The notes under the pieces were generated by a model, which saw nothing but the letters and a program-made list of their open reading frames with translations, was not told the origin of the DNA and ran no database searches. A stretch of 37,156 nucleotides of DNA from an uncultured Lachnospiraceae bacterium (lineage in GTDB: Bacteria; Bacillota; Clostridia; Lachnospirales; Lachnospiraceae): positions 1 through 37,156 of the forward strand of contig CAJUOO010000029.1 in assembly GCA_910588535.1 (NCBI GenBank), written 5' to 3'. Within the stretch, counting starts at the first letter, position 1, and each line of letters opens with the position of its first letter. Below, in pieces: positions 7,964-15,935 of this stretch. The position numbers and the translations under genes were made by a program.

Positions 7964-9439
7964 ATGAAGGATTTATTAGCCCAAGCGCGATTATATGAAC
8001 AAAACGCTATATCAAGACTGTCGAAGGCTGAGCGCCCCATCTATCACTTCTCAGTACCCACTGGATGGTTAAACGATCCGAATGGCTTTTCTGATTATAA
8101 TGGAGAGCATCATCTCTTCTTTCAGTACAACCCTTATGCCACTCACTGGGATACCATGCATTGGGGTCATGCCAAAAGCAATGATTTTATCTTATGGGAA
8201 TATCTGCCTGCTGCACTAGCACCAGATCAGACCTATGATCATGCTGGTGTATTCTCTGGGAGCGCTCTAGAAGAAGATAACAGGCAAATCCTTATATATA
8301 CTGGGGTGGCAGAACATGTGGAAAACAATTACAAACAAATCTGCCAGACACAATGTATAGCCATCGGAGATGGCATCAACTATAAAAAGATTTCCTCCAA
8401 CCCTGTTATCTCTTCTGAACTATTGCCAGATGGATGCAGCAAAGAAGATTTTCGTGATCCTAAAATATGGAAGGAAAATGGAATCTACTACGTGGTAGCA
8501 GGAAGCCGGAATGTAGATGGAAGTGGACAGATCGCTCTCTTCTATTCTAAAAATCTAACCGACTGGCACTTTGGAAGCATATTAGATCGAAGCCAAAATA
8601 AGCTTGGAAGAATGTGGGAATGTCCAGATTTTTTTGCACTTGACGACAAACATATCCTTTTGGTCTCTCCACAAGATATGCTTGCCGATGGATTGGAATT
8701 TCACAATGGCAACAATGCCATCTGCCTAATCGGGTCCTATGACAAGGAAACTATGCAATTTACCAGATCCTCTGTGCAAAATGTTGATTATGGTCTTGAT
8801 TTCTACGCACCTCAGACTATGCTGACAGCAGATGGAAGAAGAGTGATGATTGCATGGATGCAATCATGGGACACTCGACTGTGCCCGGAGAATTTTTCTT
8901 GGTATGGCATGATGACCTGTCCGAGGGAACTCTCTGTTAAGAATAACCGATTATATCAACAGCCTGTGCGGGAATTAGAAAAATATAGAACAAACCATAT
9001 CCGTTATCTTGATATTTACAAAGAAACAGAAGCCTTTTCTCTTCCAAAGATAGAAGGAAGAAGCCTAGATCTAACGATTCATCTAAAAGGCGGCGATTAT
9101 CAAAGCTTTGCTGTACGCCTTGCATCAGATACAAACTATTATTCAGAAATTTTATATAATAGAAAAAATGGCACTCTAACCTTTGATCGGACTTATTCAG
9201 GTTACAGAAGAGATATTATAAGCACCCGTAGCATAAAAGTGGAAGAAGAGTCTGGTGAGCTTTTTATGCGCATCCTTCTGGACAGATACTCTGCGGAGAT
9301 CTTTATCAATGGTGGCAGACAGGTGATGTCCTCCCTGATATATACACCTCAGTCCGCCAAAGGCATTATCTTTTCAAGTGTTGGTTCTGTATATATGGAT
9401 ATAACAAAATATGATATTAAGGATAGAATTGAAAATTGA
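7964..9439 (+). CDS. sacA: GH32 beta-fructofuranosidase / sucrose-6-phosphate hydrolase
   Basis: The GH32 signatures are in order: WLNDPNG (nucleophile D38), then FFQYNPYATHWDTMHWGHAKS, SGSA, FRDPKIW (transition-state aspartate) and MWECPDFF (acid/base glutamate). A C-terminal beta-sandwich follows (IFINGGRQVMSS). There is no signal peptide, so it acts inside the cell on imported sucrose, sucrose-6-phosphate or short fructans; sequence alone does not say which. The ribosome site AAGGAGAGG is ten bases before the ATG. The fructokinase gene follows within 70 bases. The 286 bases between kduD and this gene show no gene I would defend. Confidence 0.85.
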   Translation: MKDLLAQARLYEQNAISRLSKAERPIYHFSVPTGWLNDPNGFSDYNGEHHLFFQYNPYATHWDTMHWGHAKSNDFILWEYLPAALAPDQTYDHAGVFSGSALEEDNRQILIYTGVAEHVENNYKQICQTQCIAIGDGINYKKISSNPVISSELLPDGCSKEDFRDPKIWKENGIYYVVAGSRNVDGSGQIALFYSKNLTDWHFGSILDRSQNKLGRMWECPDFFALDDKHILLVSPQDMLADGLEFHNGNNAICLIGSYDKETMQFTRSSVQNVDYGLDFYAPQTMLTADGRRVMIAWMQSWDTRLCPENFSWYGMMTCPRELSVKNNRLYQQPVRELEKYRTNHIRYLDIYKETEAFSLPKIEGRSLDLTIHLKGGDYQSFAVRLASDTNYYSEILYNRKNGTLTFDRTYSGYRRDIISTRSIKVEEESGELFMRILLDRYSAEIFINGGRQVMSSLIYTPQSAKGIIFSSVGSVYMDITKYDIKDRIEN

Positions 9440-9508
9440 ATCTTTTAATCTGTGAATGATATCTTTCTCATATGGGAAAGGTTACAACGGGAAAGGATGG
9501 AGATAGAT

Positions 9509-10468
9509 ATGAAACAATATGATGTAGTGGCAATTGGAGAATTATTGATTGATTTCACACAAAACGGTAAAAGCAGTCAGGGAAATCCCATTTTCGAGGC
9601 AAATCCCGGAGGTGCTCCCTGCAATGTACTTGCCATGCTGCAAAAACTTGGCAACAGCACAGCATTTATCGGAAAGGTCGGGGCAGATGGTTTTGGTTAT
9701 CAGCTTGAACAGGCACTTATCGAGGCAGGGATATCCACAGAAGGTCTGCGCTTTGATCCAGATATCCACACAACACTCGCCGTCGTGCAGACTAAGGCGG
9801 ACGGTGACAGGGATTTCTCCTTCTACCGAAATCCGGGCGCAGATATTATGCTTAGGGAGGATGAGCTCTCAGAAGAAATCATCCGAAATGCAAAAATCTT
9901 TCACTTTGGCTCTCTCTCCCTCACAGACGATCCTGTCCGCACTTGCACCAACAGGGCCATTCAGATCGCAGAGGACGCAGGAATATGCATCTCCTTTGAC
10001 CCAAATCTTAGAAAACCATTGTGGAAAACAGAAAAAGATGCCAGAGAACAGATACACTATGGGATGCAACACTGTCATGTGCTGAAAATTTCTGATGATG
10101 AAGTGCAGTGGTTCACTGGAGAATCCGACTATGATAAGGCTGTTCAGATACTTCGCGATGAATTTTCTATTCCGCTCATTCTTCTCTCTCTTGGGAAAGA
10201 GGGAAGTCGTGCGTATTGTGGGGATGAAAAGATTTCTATGCCTCCGTTTTTGCAGGAACATACCATCGAGACGACAGGGGCCGGTGACACCTTTATGGGA
10301 TGTATTCTTCATGGTGTATTAAAGAATGGCTATCAACATCTTTCCAGAGAAACACTGGAGGAGATGCTGCGTTTTGCCAATGCGGCGGCGTCTCTTATTA
10401 CCACAAGACGTGGTGCCCTGCGTGTAATGCCAGAGCAGGCAGAAATCCTTGCCTGCCTAAATAGATAA
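9509..10468 (+). CDS. scrK: PfkB-family fructokinase
   Basis: A ribokinase-fold sugar kinase. The N-terminus VVAIGELLIDFTQNG is followed by NPGGAPCNVLAMLQKLG, a GKVGADGFG loop and the C-terminal ATP/anion-hole motif TTGAGDTFMG (catalytic aspartate in GAGD). Its position directly after the GH32 gene argues for phosphorylating released fructose to fructose-6-phosphate. I start at ATG 9509, which has GGATGGAG six bases upstream and aligns with family N-termini; the frame is open 19 codons further upstream. Confidence 0.8.
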   Translation: MKQYDVVAIGELLIDFTQNGKSSQGNPIFEANPGGAPCNVLAMLQKLGNSTAFIGKVGADGFGYQLEQALIEAGISTEGLRFDPDIHTTLAVVQTKADGDRDFSFYRNPGADIMLREDELSEEIIRNAKIFHFGSLSLTDDPVRTCTNRAIQIAEDAGICISFDPNLRKPLWKTEKDAREQIHYGMQHCHVLKISDDEVQWFTGESDYDKAVQILRDEFSIPLILLSLGKEGSRAYCGDEKISMPPFLQEHTIETTGAGDTFMGCILHGVLKNGYQHLSRETLEEMLRFANAAASLITTRRGALRVMPEQAEILACLNR

Positions 10469-10540
10469 TCCATAGACTATTGCTTTTTCCCTCTGTTTAT
10501 AATAAGATTATACTAATAAATAATAGAAAAGGGGTGTTGT

Positions 10541-11554
10541 ATGAAGTTTATAACCATTGGAGAATTGCTTTTAAGACTATCACCGCCTAATTATGAAAAG
10601 ATCCGCACAACCAATTCTTTTATCATTAATTTCGGCGGCGCGGAAGCGAACGTTGCTGTTTCACTTGCCAACCTTGGCATTGACAGCACCTATTTTACCG
10701 TACTTCCCAACAACGATCTCGGCAAAGCTGCAGTAGCCTATCTGAAGGCTAATGATGTCCACGCCAGCAAGATTATATTAGACGGCGACCGCATTGGCAC
10801 CTATTATCTGGAAGAGGGTGTGTCGGTTCGGTCCTCCAAGGTAATCTATGATAGAAAATATTCTGCCTTTGCTGAGTACGATTATACAGATACAGACCTA
10901 GAAGATGTTCTTAAGGGCTACGACTGGCTGCATCTAAGTGGCATCACCCCAGCACTGTCAGCAAACTGTCAGATTCTTTTGGAAAAAGCACTGGTGGTCG
11001 CAAAGCGTCTGGGCATAACTGTGAGCTTTGATCCAAATTACCGCGCAAGCCTGTGGGAGTGGAATACAGCAAGGGACGTCCTCAGCACCTATATGCCATA
11101 TGTAGATATTCTAATTGGAATTGAACCACTTCACCTGTACAATGCCGACGGAAAAGATGTAAAAGAAGGATTATCCATGCAGCCAAGCTTTAAAGATATG
11201 AACCGCGTATTCCGCGAGCTGGATAATCAATTCCATTTCCGCGCAATTGCCAGAACTGTGCGTTTTGCACATTCAGGAAGCAACAATTCGTTAATGGCAT
11301 TTCTTCATATGGACGGCGAAACCTATGAGAGTACTACCATGAATTTTGATATTGTCGACCGCGTAGGCGGCGGGGACGCTTTCTCCTCCGGCTTGATTTT
11401 CGCACTGATGAAAAATATGGACCCACAGACGGCTGTCAATTTTGCTGTTGCATCTAGCGTAATGAAACATTCTATCCGCGGTGATACTAATATTACGGAC
11501 GAGGCATCCATCACAAGATTGATGGAAAACAAATCCTATGATATTCGCAGATAA
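10541..11554 (+). CDS. kdgK: 2-keto-3-deoxygluconate kinase (PfkB family)
   Basis: A second PfkB-type kinase with ITIGELLLRLSPP at the start, NFGGAEANVAVSLANLG, the tyrosine-rich segment TYYLEEGVSVRSSKVIYDR and the catalytic motif DRVGGGDAFSSG. The N-terminus and the GGAEANVA motif are typical of KDG kinases. The reaction gives 2-keto-3-deoxy-6-phosphogluconate, fitting KduD in the same operon. The KDPG aldolase that should follow is not in the window. AAAAGGGGTG precedes the ATG. It is clearly divergent from the adjacent fructokinase, so not a recent duplicate. Confidence 0.78.
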   Translation: MKFITIGELLLRLSPPNYEKIRTTNSFIINFGGAEANVAVSLANLGIDSTYFTVLPNNDLGKAAVAYLKANDVHASKIILDGDRIGTYYLEEGVSVRSSKVIYDRKYSAFAEYDYTDTDLEDVLKGYDWLHLSGITPALSANCQILLEKALVVAKRLGITVSFDPNYRASLWEWNTARDVLSTYMPYVDILIGIEPLHLYNADGKDVKEGLSMQPSFKDMNRVFRELDNQFHFRAIARTVRFAHSGSNNSLMAFLHMDGETYESTTMNFDIVDRVGGGDAFSSGLIFALMKNMDPQTAVNFAVASSVMKHSIRGDTNITDEASITRLMENKSYDIRR

Positions 11555-11587
11555 CAAGATATACTGCCAGTGAAAAGGAAAACTACC

Positions 11588-12247
11588 ATGAAAGATACCA
11601 TCACGCGCTATCACTATCGTGGAAGCCTCACAAAAGAATACTGTGACGCCGATCTGTCAGCCGCAATTAGCTGCTGTACAGTCGGTGCACAGAGTCTTGT
11701 TGATAACGGAAAAGCCATGACAATCGCCCTCTACCATCATAAGCATATGTTATTTTTATATGTGGAAGCTATTGGCGAGGAATGTCGCCCAGAAGATTTC
11801 TGTTCTGCCTTAACACCTTATATGCAACTTTGGCCGGGAATTGAAAAAAACCGAGTCTGGGCAGATATGTATCATATCTACTATCACGCAGTGCCAGAGA
11901 GCATTGAGGACTGGAAGCGCACGACAAAGCCAGCACTTCAGCGCGGAAGAATCGCTTTTCTCTATCCCGATAAATTATACAGCTATATTCACCACCACCT
12001 CGCCATTGTGCGGGAAGGTCTTTTATCAGGTGATAAATATCAATCTATCGCTCTTCATGAAAATATATTATTTTCCTATTTTGAAGAGCCAAAAACAATG
12101 ATCAATATTAGGCGGGACTCCTCACTTACCTCTGAGGCTATCAAGGAGTGGATGGCGGTAGATCCAGAAAGCCATTTTATGCATCTGCCAGAATGTAAAG
12201 GAGCAAATTTTATGTTTCTTCCTGCCTATTTTGTTGTACAGCTCTAA
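11588..12247 (+). CDS. Unassigned protein, possible RhaM-like barrel domain
   Basis: Last gene of the catabolic operon, 34 bases after kdgK. I start at ATG 11588, with AAAAGGAAA about eight bases upstream; a GTG six codons earlier is the alternative. The protein is cytoplasmic, has no membrane segment and is rich in His, Tyr and Trp. A stretch near residues 40-100 (MTIALYHHKHMLFLYVEAIG, then W-PGIEKNRVWADMYHIYYHAV) resembles the layout of L-rhamnose mutarotases, a dimeric alpha/beta barrel. That is a weak resemblance. A sugar mutarotase or isomerase role would suit the operon but is inference. Confidence 0.6.
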   Translation: MKDTITRYHYRGSLTKEYCDADLSAAISCCTVGAQSLVDNGKAMTIALYHHKHMLFLYVEAIGEECRPEDFCSALTPYMQLWPGIEKNRVWADMYHIYYHAVPESIEDWKRTTKPALQRGRIAFLYPDKLYSYIHHHLAIVREGLLSGDKYQSIALHENILFSYFEEPKTMINIRRDSSLTSEAIKEWMAVDPESHFMHLPECKGANFMFLPAYFVVQL

Positions 12248-12309
12248 TTATCATATATTCTGTTTTATGAAAAGCATAACTTATTGCAAATGTTATATGC
12301 TGTTAAAAT

Positions 12310-13215
12310 TTATTCTGAGGGAGGAGTGTCGACAATAATCCACTCTCCCTCATATAGTTTATATTGTTCATATGACACTTCACTTTGTATTGTCTCACTT
12401 TGCATATCTTGACTCTGTGGATTCTCCACATATTCTTCCAAGCAGATTCCATTCTCATAAATTATCTTTGCCGCTTCTTTTCCAACATAACGATAATGCC
12501 ATACCTCTTCTGCCACGCCAGTGAGATCTGTTTTATTTCCCGGATAGCGGAATATAAAGCCATATTTATAACTATTTTCCTGAAGCCAAAAGTAAATGTC
12601 ATAAGTTGCCCCGTTAATGTCTACAGCCAAACCTAACTGATGCTCACTGGTTCCGGGTTCTGCAACCCACTGGCGCGCCAATTCTACCGCTTTGTCCTCG
12701 GAATAGCCTTGTTTTTTATATTCTCTGATTTTCTCATTATATAGGCTTTGCTGCTTTTCTTGAGTGCGAAAACCAGAAACAACAACTGGACCTAATTCTT
12801 TGGCAGCATCCAACATCTCCATCAGAGGGGCATAGATTCGCTCATCAACCTTTTCTCCTCCGGGTAATTTAACCAAATGAATATCAGAATCTTTCTCTGC
12901 ATCCATAATAGGATTTTTATAATTGACCAAAGTAAGATACCATGGTACATCGACATCCTCTGTCTCCAACAGTGCTTCGTTATTTTGCATATCATCTATC
13001 GCCATTATATAACTTTCCTGTATCGTTTCCTCATTACTATAAATGGTTTCTTTCTTATCAGAAACGATCTCTCCGAAAATGGTATTGCTGGTAATAGAAA
13101 AGATAACTGTAATACACACCATTAAAAAAATAATGGGAAGAAACAGGTTATATACTACTCGGCAATATCTGCGCTTCTGACGCCTGCAGGCAGGCAAATT
13201 TTTTCGTTTTTTCAT
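12310..13215 (-). CDS. vanY: VanY-like D,D-carboxypeptidase (M15B), membrane anchored
   Basis: One membrane segment at about residues 20-42 anchors an exported zinc peptidase domain. The M15 ligands are visible as H192 and D199 in GTSEHQLGLAVDING and H240 in EEVWHYRYVG, with E237 as catalytic base. VVSGFRTQEKQQSLY and YKYGFIFRYPGNKTDLTG also match VanY/LdcB enzymes, which trim the terminal D-Ala from wall peptides. The start has AAAGGAG eight bases upstream. It follows vanR-vanS on the same strand, separated by a hairpin at 13244-13288. Alone it can remove D-Ala-D-Ala precursors but cannot make D-Ala-D-Lac or D-Ala-D-Ser. Confidence 0.85.
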   Translation of the reverse strand: MKKRKNLPACRRQKRRYCRVVYNLFLPIIFLMVCITVIFSITSNTIFGEIVSDKKETIYSNEETIQESYIMAIDDMQNNEALLETEDVDVPWYLTLVNYKNPIMDAEKDSDIHLVKLPGGEKVDERIYAPLMEMLDAAKELGPVVVSGFRTQEKQQSLYNEKIREYKKQGYSEDKAVELARQWVAEPGTSEHQLGLAVDINGATYDIYFWLQENSYKYGFIFRYPGNKTDLTGVAEEVWHYRYVGKEAAKIIYENGICLEEYVENPQSQDMQSETIQSEVSYEQYKLYEGEWIIVDTPPSE

Positions 13216-13243
13216 AGCAATTTCTCCTTTCTTAGTGCATACA

Positions 13244-13288
13244 ACAAAGCCCTTATCTGTAAGCTATTTTACCAGACAAGGGCTTTGT
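13244..13288 (-). terminator. Strong hairpin between vanS and vanY
   Basis: ACAAAGCCCTTATCTG (13244-13259) pairs with 13273-13288 in 15 of 16 positions around a 13-base loop. No clear run of T follows on either strand. It may attenuate read-through from vanRS into vanY, or stabilise mRNA ends, more than act as a simple terminator. Confidence 0.5.
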
Positions 13289-13334
13289 GATTTTAAATAT
13301 CAAATTGTATATTTCCTTAGAAAAAATGAAGAAA

Positions 13335-14471
13335 TTATATTTTTTTTGCAACTGGCAACTTTACGATAAAGGATGTTCGATCCTTGTAACTGCTTGCGGT
13401 GATTGTTCCCCCATGTAGTGTTACAATCTCTTTTGCAATGGCAAGTCCCAAGCCTGTTCCTCCTGTACCAGAAGTACGTAATTCATCCAAACGATAAAAC
13501 TTCTCAAATAAGATCTCAAGCTTATCTTCTGGAATCGAAGCTCCATAATTGCTTATGATCACAATAATATCTTCTGCTGTCTCTTCTGCCTCCACAAGAA
13601 TCTCTGTACCTTTCGTGCTATAAGCCACCGCATTTTTTAAAAGATTATTAAATACACGTGCCAACTTTTCTGCGTCACCACACACCTCTAATGGTTCTTG
13701 TGCATGAAAGGTAATATAATTCCCATGCTCTGTAACAAGAGGAATATGTTCGTCCATTACCTGAACCAAAAGATAATAAAGGTCAACCACCTTTGGATCA
13801 ATCGTGATCTGTTGCGTATTATAACAAGTAATTTCAAAAAACTCATGGATCATCTTCTCCAAGCGATATGTCTTTTCTAAAGAAATATGAATATATTTCT
13901 CCTTATCAGCGTCAGGAAGATTGGGAATCTCCTCCAATAATTTCAGATAACCAATAATAGATGTCAATGGAGTACGTATATCATGTGCCAGATACATAAC
14001 TAATTCATTTTTTCGCTGTTCAGCCATTCTAGCTGCCTGTTCTCGCATCGTCAATATATTTTGCACACTCTTCAGTTTAAACTCAAATGGCTGCATCTCC
14101 GGAGAAAACTGCACCTGATCTAAACTATCACCCAAAAGACTGTCTATCCCTCGATCAATCTCCCTAAAATAGTGGGTTATCCAGCGAAACAGATACCCTA
14201 AAAGAAGCAAAAAAATAAATACGATCGCAACAGCAAAAAAGATTTCTTTATAACCACGAAAATAACTATTATAAAGATAAAATGCTTCCTCATACTCAAG
14301 ATTCATCCATAATTCCAACAGATGGACAATCCAATCTCCCACTCTGTTCTTCCACAAAAAAAGATACAACCCAATTACTATTATAGTTGAGATAAAAGCA
14401 CTAATACAAAAGCGCTTCATAATTTTAATTTGGAATATGGTATAATCGGATCGCTTCTCTTTATTCTTCAA
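13335..14471 (-). CDS. vanS: VanS-like sensor histidine kinase
   Basis: Two membrane segments (about residues 20-40 and 75-97) flank a short extracytoplasmic loop, as in VanS. The kinase core has AEQRKNELVMYLAHDIRTPL with the phosphorylated histidine near residue 163, HEFFEITCYN, the N-box VFNNLLKNAVAYS and the G2 box GTGLGLAIAKEI. These match VanS of VanA-type clusters closely. The start is uncertain: I choose TTG 14471 (LKNKEKRSDY), since VanS proteins begin with a similar IKLKNK segment. Start and vanR stop then overlap by 11 bases, implying coupled translation. No strong ribosome site is visible. Confidence 0.8.
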   Translation of the reverse strand: MKNKEKRSDYTIFQIKIMKRFCISAFISTIIVIGLYLFLWKNRVGDWIVHLLELWMNLEYEEAFYLYNSYFRGYKEIFFAVAIVFIFLLLLGYLFRWITHYFREIDRGIDSLLGDSLDQVQFSPEMQPFEFKLKSVQNILTMREQAARMAEQRKNELVMYLAHDIRTPLTSIIGYLKLLEEIPNLPDADKEKYIHISLEKTYRLEKMIHEFFEITCYNTQQITIDPKVVDLYYLLVQVMDEHIPLVTEHGNYITFHAQEPLEVCGDAEKLARVFNNLLKNAVAYSTKGTEILVEAEETAEDIIVIISNYGASIPEDKLEILFEKFYRLDELRTSGTGGTGLGLAIAKEIVTLHGGTITASSYKDRTSFIVKLPVAKKI

Positions 14472-15159
14472 TTTTATAACCGTACCCCCAAACTGTTTTA
14501 ATATATTTTGGATTCTCATAGGAATCACCCATCTTCTCCCTTAAGTGACGAATATGTGCCGTGATAGTATTATTGTTCTTGGTGTAATACTCATCCTTCC
14601 AAATCTGATGAAACAAATCCTCAGAACTTACAACACTTCCCCTGTTCTTACATAAAATCTCTAAAATAGAAAATTCTGTGGGCGTAAGTGAAAGAGGCTT
14701 ATCATTAATTGTACATTTATGCGCCTTCACATCCAAAACAAGACCAGAGAAGACGATTATCTCCTCCTTTTGCTCTAGAGCAGTATTGTACAATTTATAT
14801 CTTCTTAATTGTGCTTTTACTCTGGCCACCAGCTCCAGCGGTTGAAATGGCTTTGTCATATAGTCATCTGCGCCCAGTGAAAGCCCAGTGATTTTATCCA
14901 TGCCCTCTCCTTTCGCTGTCAGCATAATAATCGGATATTGATACTTTTCTCGTATCTTCTGACATAATGTAAATCCACTACTATCAGGAAGCATTACATC
15001 TAATATTGCCAGATCCAGATATTCCGTCTGAATACACGAAAGTGCATCTGTCGCATTATAGAACTTAAATACCTGAAATCCTTCGTTCTTTAGATATAGT
15101 GCAATCAGATCTGCGATCTCACATTCATCATCAACAATTAACACCCTTTCCTTCTGCAT
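14461..15159 (-). CDS. vanR: VanR-like response regulator
   Basis: An OmpR-type regulator of 232 residues with strong likeness to VanR. VLIVDDECEIADLI is followed by the phosphorylated D54 in LDLAILDVMLPDSSG, then YPIIMLTAKGEGMDKITGL, ADDYMTKPFQPLELVARVKA and the winged helix LSLTPTEFSILEILCKN-GSVVSS. It ends IKTVWGYGYKIEE. AAGGAG lies eight bases before the ATG. It should be phosphorylated by the overlapping vanS product and drive its own genes and perhaps vanY. Wall stress or a glycopeptide is the expected signal, but no van ligase is present here. Confidence 0.85.
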   Translation of the reverse strand: MQKERVLIVDDECEIADLIALYLKNEGFQVFKFYNATDALSCIQTEYLDLAILDVMLPDSSGFTLCQKIREKYQYPIIMLTAKGEGMDKITGLSLGADDYMTKPFQPLELVARVKAQLRRYKLYNTALEQKEEIIVFSGLVLDVKAHKCTINDKPLSLTPTEFSILEILCKNRGSVVSSEDLFHQIWKDEYYTKNNNTITAHIRHLREKMGDSYENPKYIKTVWGYGYKIEE

Positions 15160-15312
15160 AAAGAATACTCCTTTTTCTTTTATTTACTTTTAATGAAGAG
15201 ATCACGACAATACAACATGATCTGAAGGTCTTTGACTTATCTATAATACCTATTTAGACAAGATTCATCCCTATCCATGCGCGAGCAATATTTGGATTAC
15301 GCTGTTTCATTT

Positions 15313-15900
15313 CTATCTATATTCCTCTATATCAAGGATCAACTCCTTCAAACAATCTTCAAGCTTATTATTCTGATACCGTTTCTCAATTCCACAGGCC
15401 AGTAGATTCTCATCTGAAAAATCTTCCTCATCTGCCAGATAACGCCTGCAAAGTTCTGTGTAATTGGGTTTCTTCTGCTGCCTCTCGCGACATAGTGCTC
15501 TCTCAAGCCGCATGCCATCCTCCACCTCGATATACAAAGGTACGACATTCTCTTCCCCATAATACTCTCTCATCTTCTTGTAAGATTCTAATGTCCCTAA
15601 AAGTAGATAATGTCCCTTCTGAGTATCAAGCTGCCCGTCATCAACAGTAAAATAATGCCACAATCCCTGAACCGTATTATAAGAGCGCCTCTCAATCACC
15701 CTATCCTCTCTCTCAAGCTCCTGCATCTCTTTCTCTGTAACAAAATGATACTCTCTGCCCTCCACTTCTCCATCACGCATGGGCCGCGTGGTATAGAGAA
15801 CCATAGTGTGAAAATTCTGTTGTTCCATAAGATTTTTATATATTGTGTCCTTGCCTGCACAGCTCTTTCCAATCAGATAAAATATTTTTCCGCTCTCCAT
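15313..15900 (-). CDS. Guanylate-kinase-like P-loop protein
   Basis: Residues 11-19 form a P-loop (GKSCAGKDT) that differs from the usual GPSGAGKST of housekeeping guanylate kinase. The GMP-binding region is recognisable: TTRPMRDGEVEGREYHFV, followed by LLLGTLESYKKM and PLYIEVEDGMRLERAL. The C-terminal 50 residues are unusual for the family (KKPNYTELCRRYLADEEDF). It lies 35 bases downstream of the decarboxylase gene on the same strand. I take it as a paralogue of Gmk, with nucleotide specificity not certain. Confidence 0.72.
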   Translation of the reverse strand: MESGKIFYLIGKSCAGKDTIYKNLMEQQNFHTMVLYTTRPMRDGEVEGREYHFVTEKEMQELEREDRVIERRSYNTVQGLWHYFTVDDGQLDTQKGHYLLLGTLESYKKMREYYGEENVVPLYIEVEDGMRLERALCRERQQKKPNYTELCRRYLADEEDFSDENLLACGIEKRYQNNKLEDCLKELILDIEEYR

Positions 15901-15935
15901 ATTATTTCGCGCCTTCCCTTTTTATTTTTCATTCT

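Noticed and set aside
7813..7998. 61-residue protein before the GH32 gene
   Set aside because: No ribosome site, overlaps the well-supported GH32 start in another frame, and shows no recognisable features.
9549..10085. 178-residue protein inside the fructokinase gene
   Set aside because: Another-frame shadow of scrK with no ribosome site.
12310..15159. Complete glycopeptide-resistance cluster
   Set aside because: No D-Ala-D-Lac or D-Ala-D-Ser ligase, VanX or VanT is present. The D-lactate dehydrogenase at 3802-4788 is of fermentative LdhA type and far away.
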